Below are positions 46,343-59,877 of a DNA stretch of 64,000 bases, one piece after another. The position numbers and the translations under genes are program-made. The notes under the pieces were generated by a model, which searched no databases, was not told the origin of the DNA, and saw nothing but the letters and a program-made list of their open reading frames with translations. Source of the stretch: Cyrtodaria siliqua (Eukaryota; Mollusca; Bivalvia; Adapedonta; Hiatellidae); NCBI GenBank assembly GCA_037043455.1, contig JAWPHD010004453.1, forward strand, positions 1 to 64,000. The letters are read 5' to 3'. The number at the start of each line of letters is the position of its first letter. The stretch's first letter is position 1.

Positions 46343-47290
46343 TTTTTTTTATGTTTTCATGCCTGTTATGATTAGATAGAATAAAAATAGACGCTCCTGG
46401 ATCTGTTTACAATCTTGACATAGCCATACGTTATGCTTCACCAAGCCTACAATTCATGTTGACTCCTTTGTCTGCATTGTAAAAATAAAAAAACTTGGCG
46501 GCGTTATTTTAGGAAATTGTCGTCTATGCATGTCTGTTTGTAGGGTTCGGATGTACCAAGTAAAACGTAGGCAATGCAGGGTGGTGTTGTTGTTCAATGT
46601 TCAGCACCTCCAGTAATCGATCGTACATAACTTTTATTTTTGAGATGAAAACAAGCATATCTAGCAAATAAAAGGTAGGTAAATAGTATACTACGTTTAT
46701 ATTTTGTTATTCACACCACTATTGGTCAACTGATTTTTTCACCCTACCCTAGAAAAATGGAATGTTTCGCCGTCGCCATTTTGGTTTTAGGATGTCAATA
46801 AAATTACATGTAAACATGGGGGTTCAACATGATTTTTGGCTTATCGAAGCTTACCTGATGGTTACGGCAAGATGGCAAACAGATCCAGGAGCTTCTGTTT
46901 TCATTCTATTCAATCATATCAGGTAGGCAGAGGGTAGAACACCCCACTCCCCACCACAATATTTTTTTTTAAATAAATCATGTTCGTTTTATCATTTTTT
47001 GTTCATGCTCATTAATGGTCTTCATCATGACCCCTGCATTGCTTCCGGTGCCATCTCGCTCAAATCACTAGAGCAGTGGCAGCAAAACGATAAACGTGGC
47101 TCTAGCGTAAATGGAGTTCTGCATGTGAGAAGGTTCTAGGCCCATTCTCCATATTTTATCTCGATGTACATGGAGGATGAGCCTGGCATGTACATTCCTG
47201 TTAGGCGCCATATAACCTTTCATGTGTTGGTGCGCCTTATTCAATTCAATTCAATTCAATATATCAGGTATGAAAACATATAAAAAGAAA
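46343..47290. mobile_element. Foldback/MITE element split by a SINE, unit B
   Basis: As 29,883-30,829. The inserted SINE is 46,926-47,260 with ATATCAGGTA at 46,916-46,925 and 47,261-47,270, so both insertions predate the A/B split. Confidence 0.7.
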
Positions 47291-47832
47291 TAAAAAAAAT
47301 ATCAATTCATATTCGACGTCTATCCCTGAAATGCACAGTAATTATGTGAATGAGTCAAATAAACTACATCGGGCTTTGCTTGCCAATGACATTTTAGCAA
47401 GATTTTTTTATTTGCAATATATCAAGATTATTCTGTGTCATTTTAATGAATGGTTTGATTCGTATGAGCTGTCTTTGAAGACACAAATCGTGTCCGTGTC
47501 TTTTATTTATTTTAAATATTAAACAACTGTATGGGATATTCTTTGTAAATATCATGTTTTAATTTTTTATTAATGCATTTTAAGACGAAGCCTTTTTAAT
47601 TTTGTTTTGAATTGGTCAAACTTTATTATATTCAAATTATTTAAAATCTGCTATGAAAATTCTCTTATGCTGTTATGTTTACCAATATTTTACTGGTTTA
47701 AACTGCCAAGACCTGTTTTGCCACTGACCGTTCCAGGGCGGTATAACCCTATTGTCGACAATTTTATGTTTAAGATGTCGTATCTTGTCTTTATTCATCG
47801 TTTGTTTTTGTGCGTGTTTGTGGTTGACTGTG
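47291..47832. other. No gene seen; unit end region B
   Basis: Near-identical to 30,830-31,371. Confidence 0.45.
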
Positions 47833-48054
47833 GTCCTTGAATTCTACTTTCCTGTTCGACTTTTAAATCTACTTATAAATGTGCTTTCTATTATGTGGTT
47901 TGTATATATGCAAGTTTATCAATGTAATATGACGTATATATGCATACACACATCTTTCTATATGTACAGAATGTTCGTGTGAGGTGGGATGGGATAACAT
48001 CTAACTTACACCATGGGTACCATTCCTGATGCCATGTATAGATGTAGCGATGGT

Positions 48055-48159
48055 TCACCCATGTCCATTACTCGTGCAAGCTCTTTTGACATCGTTGGAC
48101 CTTGCATCAACATCACAGAAAAGTAGCCCTAGAAATAATACATTATATAGTGTAAGCAT
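48055..48159 (-). other. Candidate signal-peptide-like exon, copy C
   Basis: Same reading as copy B (YNVLFLGLLF core, ending CTSNGHG then TGA). Confidence 0.2.
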
Positions 48160-48971
48160 GTCTAAGATTTTTCTCCATGATTTGATTGTATATAACTCAA
48201 TCCTCCTTAGGCAAACGGTTTGATGATTTCGAAAAAAAGAGAATATAGATATAATACCGTAAGCATTACTTTCATGAATATTCTGAAATAAGTTTTGATA
48301 GAACGACTGTAAGAAAAAAACGTTTCGACCCATTAGACATGCCACAGTCTATTCATAATTTTGTTAAAACATCATCAAAATAAACAGTGACCAGAAATCT
48401 GACGCAACTCTGCATTCTAGTAGGTGATTGACTCGGTATTTATCCTGGATGGTCATCCAAGTTTACTGTTAAAAGTAAGGTATTTACTATGTGTTTATTT
48501 TGAAATCCCTGCATATTTCATGCACATTTATGCAGATTTATCTTTCAAAATCGAATCTTGAAAATTATCTTCTGTTAACTCTCCCAAATATTTTAATTTT
48601 ACTATAGAACCTACGGATAAAAACCGAGAAAACAAATGTAATCACCTATTGAAAAAAAAAAGGTAAAATCTTAACATTTTGGCAATGGAAAATTATGAAT
48701 TCCTAAATCCATGGAATATAGAAGTATATAGAACTATAGCTTTGTTTTTGCAAATACTAGCAGACATTAAGACGTTAAGAAACATTCCGAAAAACAAGAT
48801 GTTACATTGACTTACTGGAGTAGCCATTGCCCAGTGGTCCAAGTTTTTCTGGAAGACGACCGAAAAGTTACCGCCAGCTCTATAATATAAAATAACAAGA
48901 AAGTTAGAAATGTTGGAAAGGTCTTCTATTTCAAGACTTTGTGAATAACTTAAAGTTATAGGCTCATATTT

Positions 48972-50248
48972 GTATTCACTAGACCAGTCTGAATAGGACA
49001 AAGTAAGTACCAGAATAGTCTACTCACTAGATCAGTCTGAATAGGACAAAGTAAGTACCAGAATAGTCTACTCACTAGATCAGTCTGAATAGGACAAAGT
49101 AAGTACCAGAATAGTCTACTCACTAGACCATTCTGAATAGGACAAAGTAAGTACCAGAATAGGACAAAGTAAGTACCAGAATAGTCTATTCACTAGATCA
49201 GTCTAAATAGGACAAAGTAAGTACCAGAATAGAGGACAAAGTGAATACCAGAATAGTCTACTCACTAGATCAGTCTTAATAGGACAAAGTAAGTACAAGA
49301 ATAGGACAAAGTAAGTACCAGAATAGGACAAAGTAAGTACCAGAATAGTCTATTCACTAGACCAGTCTGAATAGGACAAAGTAAGTACCAGAATAGGACA
49401 AAGTACGTACCAGAATAGGACAAAGTGAGTACCAGAATAGTCTACTCACTAGATCAGTCTGAATAGGACAAAGTAAGTACCAGAATAGGACAAAGTACGT
49501 ACCAGAATAGGACAAAGTGAGTACCAGAATAGTCTACTCACTAGATCAGTTTGAATAGGACAAAGTAAGTACCAGAATAGGACAAAGTGAGTACCAGAAT
49601 AGTCTACTCACTAGATCAGTCTCAATAGGACAAAGTAAGTACCAGAATAGTCTACTCACAAGATCAGCCTGAATAGGAAAAAGAAAGTACCAGAATAGTC
49701 TAGTCACTAGATCAGTCTGAATAGGACAAAGTAAGTACCAGAATAGGACAAAGTGAGTACCAGAATAGTCTACTCACTAGATCAGTCTGAATAGGACAAA
49801 GTAAGTACCAGAATAGGACAAAGTAAGTACCAGAATAAGACAAAGTAAGTACCAGAATAGTCTACTCACTAGATCAGCCTGAATAGGACAAAGTAAGTAC
49901 CAGAATAGTCTATTCACTAGATCAGTCTAAATAGGACAAAGTAAGTACCAGAATAGGACAAAGTAAGTACCATAATAGTCTACTCACTAGATCAGTCTAA
50001 ATAGGACAATTAAGTACCAGAATAGGACAAAGTAAGTACCAGAATAGGACAAAGTAAGTACCAGAATAGTCTATTCAATAGACCAGTCTGAATAGGACAA
50101 AGTAAGTACCAGAATAGGACAAAGTAAGTACCAGAATAGTCTATTCACTAGATCAGTCTGAATAGGGCAAAGTAAGTACCAGAATAGTCTACTCACTAGA
50201 CCAGTCTGAATAGGACAAAGTAAGTACCAGAATAGTCTACTCACTAGT
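48972..50248. repeat. 48/22-bp minisatellite array, unit C
   Basis: Same repeat as 32,511-34,477 but shorter and much richer in 22-bp units, often in runs (49,310-49,450; 49,480-49,600). It also carries C-only variants AAAGTACGTACC and AAAGTGAGTACC. The last roughly 280 bp match the end of the B array almost exactly. Confidence 0.97.
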
Positions 50249-50850
50249 AAAATTGTATACATGAGCATCCCGGGTACAACATTTGCAAATAATGTTTTTG
50301 GCAGATTTAGTAAGTATATAATTATCTTAATAATTGTACTACCGAGGACATTTAAAGGGCAGTATTCATCGCTTTAGGGGAAGCGTGCCTAGACGCATCA
50401 TTATGTCAAGGGTTGCCTGTCTAAACATATAGTTAGTGACTAGTCCATGCTCTTAGATTTATTTATTTTTACGGAGAATTTCATTTAGGTATTCAGGGCT
50501 ATACAAATAATAGTACTAACTTGAAGACAGTCTGTGCCAGCTCTACTGGTCTTCCTCCACATGGGGCTTTGAGCAGGATACAGTCATCCGCACCTGTAAT
50601 ACACAAAGTACAATATGGTATACAGCATTATATATTCAAGTGTTCAAACATCTTGAATGGTGTACCTTTAAGTCATCGTATAAAACTGCCCTTTCAATAT
50701 ACTCTTAGATCTTTATATAAACAAGAAGGCCAACTGACACTGAATCGCTCACTTGATGACCTTTGGCCATTGTAGATACTTGCAGCAGAAACGAAAATGT
50801 GTTGGATAAAATGGCCTCAGAGAAGATTGTCTAATGTGTTCTCTATATAA
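50249..50850. other. No gene seen, unit C
   Basis: Collinear with 34,480-35,085. Confidence 0.45.
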
Positions 50851-50854
50851 GTCT

Positions 50855-51265
50855 ATGTAAACTTGAGAACCATGGGTTGGGCCAAAATTTACCTCCATTG
50901 TCACCATGCATTTGCACAAACTTGGTAGAGGCCCATAAACTTATGCTACATGCAAAATATAAGACGTCTAGCTCTTGAAGATTCAGAGCAGAGATGAAGA
51001 TTTAAAAAAACATTTTCCGATATAACTCTGTATTAAACTGTGACTACTTTGAGGTAGAGGTCGGATTTGACCCTAGGGTCACTTTTTTAACAAACTTGGT
51101 AGAGCACCATATGCTTATGCCGCACGCAATATATGAGAGCTCTGTGTCTTGCGGTTTCAGAGAAGATATTTCTCCCCCTAGGTAAAACACGAAAATTCTC
51201 TATATACAAACGTTGGGTCCTAGGGGCACGCCCTTTTGTACCCTGTGAACTTAATTTGAACAAAT
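50855..51265. repeat. About 166-bp repeat family, unit C copies
   Basis: As 35,085-35,500. Confidence 0.75.
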
Positions 51266-51269
51266 TTGA

Positions 51270-51970
51270 TAGTATAGGCGTTGGCGATCATTATTAAAGA
51301 AAAACTGTCGAAATAATCGGTTCAGTGATTCTTGGGAATATGAATGTTTTGACCGTTTACACCCTGGATATCGCGTCGACCTAATTTTAACAAGTTTGAA
51401 AAACATTGCACCAAGGATCACTGTAGATAAGGGGCGAATCGAGTTTGAGTTTGTAGATAAGGAATGATCAGTACCAAGCATATAATTGTCGTGTTCCAGT
51501 TTTATTGACTTTTGAAAGAGTAATGGCTCCTTATGCACAAACTTTATCCGGACTAATTTTCCTGACTGACTGGATTTCAATGAAACTTGGCAGGAATGAT
51601 CAGTACCAACGCATATCGTTGTCGTGTTCCGGTTGAATGATATTTGGTGGAGTTGTGGCTCTTTAATATGTTAATACACAAACTTTGTCCGTACTAGTTC
51701 TCATCAACCACCATTTGACTTTCAACAAAACTTGGTTGCGGCAGCAGCGTATATCATTGTCGTGTTCTGGTTGAATGATTTTGGCGGAGTTATGGCCCTT
51801 TAAACGTTTTAATACACAAGCTTTGTCCCGACTACTTTTCATGATCCCCTGGCCAGATTTCCATGAAACTTGTTAGGGATGACCATTACCAAGCCTATTT
51901 GCACGTCATCGTCGTGTTCCAGTGGAATGATATTTTGCGGATTTATGGCCCTTTCTCCAGTCGGGGAGAC
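51270..51970 (+). repeat. About 130-150 bp imperfect repeats, unit C
   Basis: As 35,500-36,200. Confidence 0.65.
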
Positions 51971-51983
51971 ACCTGTTTTCACT

Positions 51984-52168
51984 AAAAACAAGTCCTAGTA
52001 CTAATTTAGTATGGTTATTTAGGAACTCGAAGTACAACAATGGTATAAATTGGGTTTTGACCACCTACATAATGGGCCCCTCTACAGGCGGTCAAAACCT
52101 ATTTTGTATAATTGTTGTGCCTCGAGTCCCTAAAAAAGCAACCAAATTATAACTAGGGCCTCGTGTTT
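51984..52168. mobile_element. Hairpin (foldback) element, unit C
   Basis: As 36,213-36,397, with only a few base differences. Confidence 0.8.
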
Positions 52169-52169
52169 A

Positions 52170-53465
52170 AATAGTTAGCATGGGACAAGGGTTTAAAGGA
52201 AGTACTGATGGGAATTTTATGACGACAACCCTTGATATAAGAGCCGTTTTAGTCAGTAGAGCGTCCACATGCCCCATTATTAATAAATCAAAGGCCATAA
52301 CACTTGTGTTACTAATCCGATCATGCTGGTTTTCCATCAATTTTTTTAACAAGTTTTCTATCAATTTAAGACATTTTTCTTAATAAGGTTATGAATAAAT
52401 AAATTCTACAGCTAAATATGATATTAAAATAGTTGAATATGTAAATATCTTAAAATTTGGCTTAAGGAATATTTTCCACTTCTAGTAGTTATTCCGCCAA
52501 CATCAGCCAAATTCTACACCATATGTACATCGTTTCTCTACTGACAATGAGGCATACCAACTCATACCAACTCATAATTCATTTTACGCATATTCAATCA
52601 AGGGTATTTTAAGAACCCATAAATGTCTACTTTTAATTGGCGCATATAATTATTATATGACCTGAACATCTGGATAATGTTTCGATGAACGGTTTTATAG
52701 TGTAATTTTGCCGTAATTTGGCGGGTTAGTTTCTTTAAGTTACGAGTCCATAAGTATACGAAAAATATACAAATGTTCTTCTCCGTATATATATATGTTT
52801 TTATCACTTGTTTAATACATTTCTTTCTTTTTCATTCGTCTATTTACCTATATCTTTGTATACTTTATTCTCAGTATGTCTTGGACTGGTCCCCCATATT
52901 ACCACTGCGTATAAATTTGGACATCTTTATTTTGAAAAAAAGTAAAATATTTTAACAAATATATAAACACTATCGTAAACGTTCAGAAAGTTTTGAATAG
53001 CATAATTAGCAAGTGTGAGGAACTACCAACTTATTTTGTGTGGTACCACTATAACAGCTGCTGCTGTGTACTGTGTACGATGATTATAATTTGTATATAA
53101 GAGTTATGAATACTGTTTTTGCATTTAGCTCGCATCTGTGTAGAAAAGTAAGTGCACTTTATTAAAAAAACAACAGTTGTAGTAAAAATTAAACCAAGCC
53201 ATTCTAATAAAATTACTATGCTAATCTATTATTTTCTACGTAACTATCAAACAATTCATCAACTTGTATTAATTGCATAATTTAAATTTGCGCTTTAAAA
53301 AAATAGTCCGAAAAACAAGACAGACGTTTCAAGTTTCCATTTAAAAATGCTCTTCGCGTGCTTTAATTCTTAAATTTAAAAAATCTCAGGAGTTTGTGTT
53401 AAAAGGTTTTGGCAGGCCTGCGCATGTGTAACCGAAGCATCTTCATAACCCAGTATACTAACTGA
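52170..53465. other. No gene seen, unit C
   Basis: Near-identical to 36.4-37.69 kb. C has TGGTCCCCCA extra at about 52,887. Confidence 0.5.
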
Positions 53466-53466
53466 T

Positions 53467-53890
53467 TACCTTCATAAGAGGGTGATGGTTAGAATGTTCA
53501 CCTTGAGGATATGATAATCGTCCGAGTCAAAGCCGAGGGTGATCATTTCCGAAGGGTGAACATCCTTACTATCACCCTCTCATGAATGTGATATTCATTA
53601 TACCGAAATACCCACGGGCCAAAATAAGGTTAGTTTTAAGCACGTGTTTTACTTGACCAGGTTTTTATTTATTTCAAAGGTTGCTACATCATTGGACTGG
53701 AAATAGCTTAACTAAAAAAATGAGTGGTAGTTTATTGAAATCGGTGAAGTTCTTTTGAAGTTATGATGAGTCAAAACTAGCAATTTCACCATATGGACAT
53801 GGATGGAGTTACCGAAACAGTACGCACACTAAAGCTGCACATACGATGATTTTTTTACTATCACCCTGCATGGATGTTTTATGTGAGGTA
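53467..53890. mobile_element. Possible MITE, unit C
   Basis: As 37,696-38,110. Confidence 0.45.
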
Positions 53891-54599
53891 TAATAAAATA
53901 AACTGCTGGTGTGATCTGACAACAAATCTTTTGCATCACTGGATCAGTATGCCAGCCTCCATCAAGGCCACCTATGTCCCAGTACGACCCGAGAAGTACA
54001 ATCAACTGTCATTATCATAATCAAGGAAATGTGAACAAAACAAGTTGATATTCAAATAACTATTAGTAGTTTATCTGCTATGGGAAGTGTCTTCATGTGA
54101 CGGACATTCTGCTGTTATCAACACTGTATGACAAGTACTGTTATACTCGTGACAGACTCATATATCAGAACTCATGATCAGATTAACTTGAAATATATAT
54201 ATACTTCAAAACAGAATCCGTTTTATACAGTACTTCAGCGGTGGGTTTGATTCTTTCACAAGATGGGAGGCATGTTGGGTTTTTTCACATGTGAGCAGGT
54301 GCGAACAAGTAAAGCAAAATACACATCTCGGGAAATAATTCATGATCAAAACAAACCCACCTGTTAAATAATTTATTTAGTACACTTCAAGATATATTTT
54401 CTATCCGTCTCTTGATGTTTAACAGTAGTTTTCAACAAAATCTCCATTGTCAAATCAAAAGAATTTCATCAATTCTATAAACAGACCATTAGTCTTTTCA
54501 ACTTGATTATATTTTTATTTGTAATCATTGCAGCTGAGTATCTTAAGTAACCATCTGAGTAACTTTAGTAACCAGCTGAGTATATATATGTGGCATAGG

Positions 54600-55090
54600 T
54601 TTCGTCTAACGCAGGCTTTCGATCGATTTCAACACCTACGACTTCTAAACAGCTTGATATTTATGGGACAAGAGGCAATACACTTCATTGAATCCTTTAT
54701 GTAAAATAGAAGCCCACCGGCATATTTGATGGTGCGATATCAGACAAAGCACCGGTAGTCAGCGGAGTCCCGCAGTGCACTAGATCCACTGCTCTTCGTG
54801 CTCCTTATGATTGATCTGCCAGACTGTGTCAACTCTAACACCAGATTATTTGCAGGAGAGAACATAATATATATTGATTTCAATATTGCAGGGGACAGTA
54901 CCAAGCTACAGGACGACTTGAAGAGGCTAGCCGAATGGGACCATGCATGGAGACATCACATGCTGACAAATGCAGCATCCTTCGAGTCGGCATGCTCTTC
55001 AGCCACATTTGACTACGGACTCAAGGGCCAAGTACTAGTAAAGCTATATTCTTGGAGTGAATTTTACTAGAAGACATCCCTGTAGTATAT
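54600..55090 (+). pseudogene. LINE reverse-transcriptase fragment, unit C
   Basis: As 38,820-39,310, sharing the internal deletion; catalytic box again FAGE. Confidence 0.85.
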
Positions 55091-55667
55091 ATAATGAGGG
55101 TAAAAGCACAGTTTTCCCTCGCGGGCCTCAAAAAAGCAAGCATTTATAATGTGTTAACCATAGCTCTCAACCAAAGTACACTGCCAAAAAACAATGCCAA
55201 AAATAACGTTCATAGTTTGTATCATGGTCAGTAAAGCTTAGCTGGCATTGTCTTTCTAGGCTCTTGTTTTTTATTTATATATACACGAGCATCTTTGTGT
55301 TTTACTTATATTGCCTATTAAGCTGCCTTGTTGGTTAGAGAATATTTCATGACGGGGAATTCTTTATTTACACTGTCCCGTTTTATAACTTAATAACAAG
55401 GAAGAATACATATGTGATATTACGAAAGAAGTCAAATCCGCGTTAGGTAGAAGAATACAGATGTGATGGTAAAGCAGTGATAATAAGGAATAAGAATATA
55501 AAGGATAAAAAAACGTGAAAATTCCACGGAAAACAGGTTTTCCATAAGCTACCGACAAGTCCGTTCGCTTCAATATCTCACGCATCACTCAAGAAATTGC
55601 GTTGAGTTCTTATTTTATTTTTAGTAACAGCATCCTTAACCTTGATCAAATGACCTCAAATGGAATC

Positions 55668-55810
55668 AGCGTATCCGTGGTCGAGGGGTTAACGACGTTG
55701 CGGTTTACACCTTCTCGCCTCTCACCACTGCGGGTTCGATCCCAATGGAAGCTCAACTTATAAGGGCGAAAGTGTCGATTCTTACGGATGGCGGGATGTA
55801 TACAGTTCTA
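55668..55810 (+). mobile_element. RUDI-like SINE, truncated, unit C
   Basis: As 39,933-40,074, same truncation point after CAGTTCTA. Confidence 0.8.
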
Positions 55811-58060
55811 TTTCCTCTTTGAAAAATTGAGCCAGTTCAGTACTGTATTTAACGTAAAGAGTTTGCACCAAATAATCTGTCAATAATGAAACTTTGCAGG
55901 AATACTATTTGCTATGTTACCTGTTGTTTTAGTCTTTTTTCCGAAAGGAAGGATCTTACGTGGCCATGTACCATTCGATTAACAGCAGCATATTGTGCAT
56001 ACACTATATAGCGGAAATTCCCGTGTCATAGTATATAGCTACCAACACAGCAACTTATTGAACAGATACCATGAAACGGCAGAAATGGTTTAAAATATTG
56101 AGAAGTAAGGAAGATTAACAAGTGTGGTGACTGTATAAAAATGTCGAGGTGATGCAAGCCACACGTATACAATGAAAAAATAGATTTATTTCGGCAAAAA
56201 TACAGATGTACATAGAGGGTTAAAAAATCACACATAAAATTAAAATGCATGCATGAGATACATGCTTTGCACATTAAAGCCAAGAATAACACAACAACGG
56301 CAAAAAACAAAGCTGATAGTGAAATAAGACAGAGAAGGCAGACGAATGTAACAGAAACTATAGCTTGGACAGATGGGAAAGAGCAAATGTCCGAAAAGTG
56401 CTAAGTTAATAAGAAGTAAATCATTCGGTACTTTATGAAAATCAGCAGAAGAAATTAATAGTAAGGAGTTGAATTACTACGGAAATGTTAGCAAGAATAT
56501 ACTCAGTTGTGAAAAGATTAGCCAAACTAACAATGTGAAGTAGCATGTTTCGAAGAATAAAAGGAAATATAGGAAAGGCGCTTGGTCTTCCACGACCGGT
56601 GACCAAGCAAAGAGGAGAACGACCATATCCACATGAGATCGGTCATCAAAAGGTCGATCAGCCATTTGGTAATCTACCTATATAATATTCTTTATGAATA
56701 TGTTTGCTGTGTTTCAGATATGCAGAGGTATATGTATACCTAACATAAAACTTGTATCCTGTAACCTAAATTTGCATAACTTAAATTGAATCAGTAAGCT
56801 CCTGAGATATTCATCGTTTGTACTATTATCTCCTCTGAATATGAAAGTAGATAGCTTTTCTTATATCGTAAATAATTGCTGAAGATGTCTTACAGTTGAA
56901 AACGGACAGATATAGTTATTATGAAAATAAACATGAACTCCTTGTTTGCAAAACGTTTCATGTACGTTTGTAGTTACTTCCGGTTGATTATAATGTTTGT
57001 TAAGGTCATAATAGACGAATCATGCTCCTTCCATAGTAGATCAAGCATGTTAAAGACCTGTAATAACCTTTGACGTGTTCAGACAATTCACTTCGATACG
57101 CCAGACAGCCAGGTTTACGTTCCCGTTCGGCGGATGAGGCTAAGGAAACATGCACTGTGATATCAACCGAGCCACGTCAGCGCTTGGATATATTAATAAC
57201 CATGGGAATATATAATTGAAAGAGTATGACACGGTTCCCGTGACCCGGATTTCTTATTCTGTTTATTAATTACCTCAGATAACGAGCCGCTATGCAACAA
57301 TGCATTCATGTAAGAATAATTTCAAACCAGCAATAATTTAAGCACCCATATTTAGAGGAATTATTTTCTTCGAGTGTCGAGTTTCGATTAGAGAAAATCG
57401 AGTTTCGAGTAGAAAATATCGTCGATCGAGTAGATAAGATATTTCAAAAAAGCTTATACGATATTAAACTACCACGTAATCAATCTGATTGATTCCGAAA
57501 ACTTGAAATTTGCCGTTTGAGTACTCTGATATATATCGGACGATCTTCAAAGATCGCATTGGATAACAGCTCTGGTTGGAAGCACGGGGAGACGTTTTGC
57601 CGCCTCTACACTGCACACACGCGTCAACTCGTGCTACATGTAACATACTATTATTTATAACAATGCAAATGTACAACATGAACTGAAAACGGGTCTACTA
57701 TCTACAATTGTTAAATATAAGGGGAGTAAATGTTATGCAACATATTTCATAGGAATCACTGTGTTATCTGTGTTAGGAAATATCTAAGAATGAAAAAGCA
57801 TATCGACACAACGCAATCACCATTGCAATGCCGTTTTACTGAGGAAATTCTCCTCTGAATGCAGCATTCATAGTAAAGGAAGACAGTCGTAATTGCAAAT
57901 ACGAGAAATAACCGTTTATATTGCTAACACTGGATGTGAAATACGTGTCTATGGCGCCTGTACCACATCGGAATTGATGGCACCCGCTCGTCACGTATAG
58001 ACAGACAGCAGGAGACAGTCCCCACTCTAACACAAGGGGTGCCCTTAAATGGAACGGCCT
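55811..58060. other. No gene seen, unit C
   Basis: Collinear with 40.08-42.35 kb, with small deletions (about 56,028). Confidence 0.5.
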
Positions 58061-58149
58061 AGTGGTTGAACAATTCAGTATTGAACAAGGGATATGACGG
58101 ATGGATATTCACTTTTGCTTGTTCTAACATTAAAAGTATACACTTAATA

Positions 58150-58497
58150 CGATTTATTCATGTGAGTTTACCTTTGGGAAACCACTCGTATCACTGGGCT
58201 GTTAAACAGGAGTCTTCTGCGACAGGACTATCACAACCTGACTGCTATGGTGATGCGATTTACAAACTTCGTAAGATTCTTGGTCATAATCACTTTCATA
58301 CAATCTTTATTCAACTTGTTAAACAGTTTATCAAAAGAGGTTATAACCCTATCACTTTGCAACGTACTGCATGTTTGGTGGTTGATCCATTTACAGTTCG
58401 TCACTACGCTTTCCTCTTTGATTGTGCGATGACCGGACAGATATATAATGACGAAAAGTGCCCGAAAACCTGGCCAATATATTTCCAAGAACTGTAG
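58150..58497 (+). pseudogene. Unidentified coding fragment, frame continuous in unit C only
   Basis: One frame runs without a stop from 58,066 to 58,497. It encodes LSQPDCYGDAIYKLRKILGH, then a KQFIKRGYNPITLQRTACLV-like part and DPFTVRHYAFLFDCAMTG. There is no ATG before the conserved part. It lies directly upstream of LINE C-terminal sequence. The product is unrecognised; indels break it in A and B. Confidence 0.45.
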
Positions 58498-58682
58498 CGG
58501 AAGAGACTCGAAACGCTGACAATTTCTCGCAGACTTCGGTTAAACGATATATTGTTTAATATGAATTCATTTACTTTATCAGCTATGAAACTTTTGAATT
58601 ATTTATCTTTAGATATTCCAAATGCAGGGTCATTAAACGTATTCAAAAGTCAGCTTCTGCGACGAATGTTTATTAGTTCAAA
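58495..58682 (+). pseudogene. LINE C-terminal fragment i, unit C
   Basis: MNSFTLSAMKLLNYLSLD and SLNVFKSQLLRRMF; diverged from the A/B version. Confidence 0.65.
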
Positions 58683-58737
58683 TCTCTCATCAACGATGTT
58701 TTTCTAAAGCACAACATGGATTATCATGGATCAAACA

Positions 58738-58970
58738 CCTAACTGACGCCCAACTTGAAGTCCGCCCTGAAGATGGTGCTGATGTTTCCACTGTAAGTTA
58801 ATTTAATTTAAACAATATTTTATTCAAGTACTGAATGGGATTGTACAACAGGCAATGCCTATGTAAGACCTCTCCCGAAAGTAAGACCTCTTCCACTGTA
58901 AGTACTAACCTAACTGACGCCCAACTTGAAGTCCACCCTGAAGATGGTGCTGATGTTTCCACTGTAAGTA
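58738..58970 (+). repeat. Internal duplication specific to unit C
   Basis: CTAACTGACGCCCAACTTGA through GATGTTTCCACTGTAAGT occurs at 58,738-58,797 and 58,911-58,970. The spacer is found only in C. A and B have one copy (26,654; 43,026). Confidence 0.8.
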
Positions 58971-59359
58971 CTACGTATGTGGATTTAAGGAAAACAGCGT
59001 AGCACATGTTCACTTGTGCTTGTTCTAACATTAAACTATAAATTATACTTCAATAAGAAGCTTTATTCAAGTGAGTTTAACTTTGGCTAACCACTGGCAA
59101 CCACTGGCAACCACAGGGCTTGCCTCCAGAACTGGACCAAGAATTCAATAAAACAGACCTAAAACTATACTGAGAATTTCTGCCATGTCTGACATCAACG
59201 TGCGTTTTCATTACTGATATAGAAGTCCGACGTGCGTGTTATGTGTTCCTCCACTTATTGAAGAGTTGGTTGTCATTAGACGCAGTGGTACAATGGCAAT
59301 CAATTTGACTTCACGTTCTTGAAAGAGGAATAAATCTAGAAACATAAGCAATGCACAGT

Positions 59360-59608
59360 GTCGAGCAGATCTTATTTTAGATAACACCCAGTTGTCGTTT
59401 GTTAACCACCATAAACATTTAATTACTTTGAGTCACGATGGAAAATGGCTTATTGAAAATATTTCCCCTTTTGCTTCCAAAACCATTGGAATTATGGAGG
59501 CTTTTGAAATTATATAATTTCGTAAGGCGTTAAATCATTTTTCCCGTATGTCCTTCCAATCGTAGAATAGGATGTTATTGTTTGGGAGATTGCAGCGAAT
59601 ATGAGAGT
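59360..59608 (+). pseudogene. LINE reverse-transcriptase thumb fragment, unit C
   Basis: Diverged copy of 43,477-43,713, again interrupted by the SINE at the same base. Confidence 0.75.
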
Positions 59609-59621
59609 GAAATAAACTTGA

Positions 59622-59877
59622 TTTGTTTATTTGTATGATGTTTTACGTCATTTTCAACACATGTAAGGTTATATATTTCGCTCGATTTTTTGTGGTGGAG
59701 GCAGACCACCCACTTTTCCGGGGTAGAACCAGTACTGTACACCTCCCGCCATCCGTAAGAATCGACACTTCCTCACTTACAAGTTGAGCTCCCAGTGGGA
59801 TTCGAACCCGCAGCGGTGAGAGGGGAAGGTTTACAACGCAACGTCGTTAACCATTCGGCCGCGGAGACGCTATCACC
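59622..59877 (-). mobile_element. RUDI-like SINE inserted in LINE, unit C
   Basis: Same insertion as 43,725-43,977. The target-site duplication is 13 bp, GAAATAAACTTGA at 59,609-59,621 and 59,878-59,890, the best-preserved version. Confidence 0.9.

Larger units (their letters stand above)
31372..47832. repeat. Tandem segmental unit B (C/A chimera)
   Basis: Period 16,461 bp to unit C. The first roughly 11.4 kb is nearly identical to unit C (minisatellite, 36.2-kb hairpin, shared LINE deletion), while the last roughly 5 kb is nearly identical to the end of unit A (half-palindrome, LINE 3-prime part). The switch lies at about 42.48-42.83 kb. Recombinant origin is inferred from this split ancestry. 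A joining of haplotypes during assembly could also create tandem near-copies and must be kept in mind. Confidence 0.85.

Noticed and set aside
48972..50248. Minisatellite considered as a CRISPR array
   Set aside because: Units abut without unique spacers, and all other features are eukaryotic.
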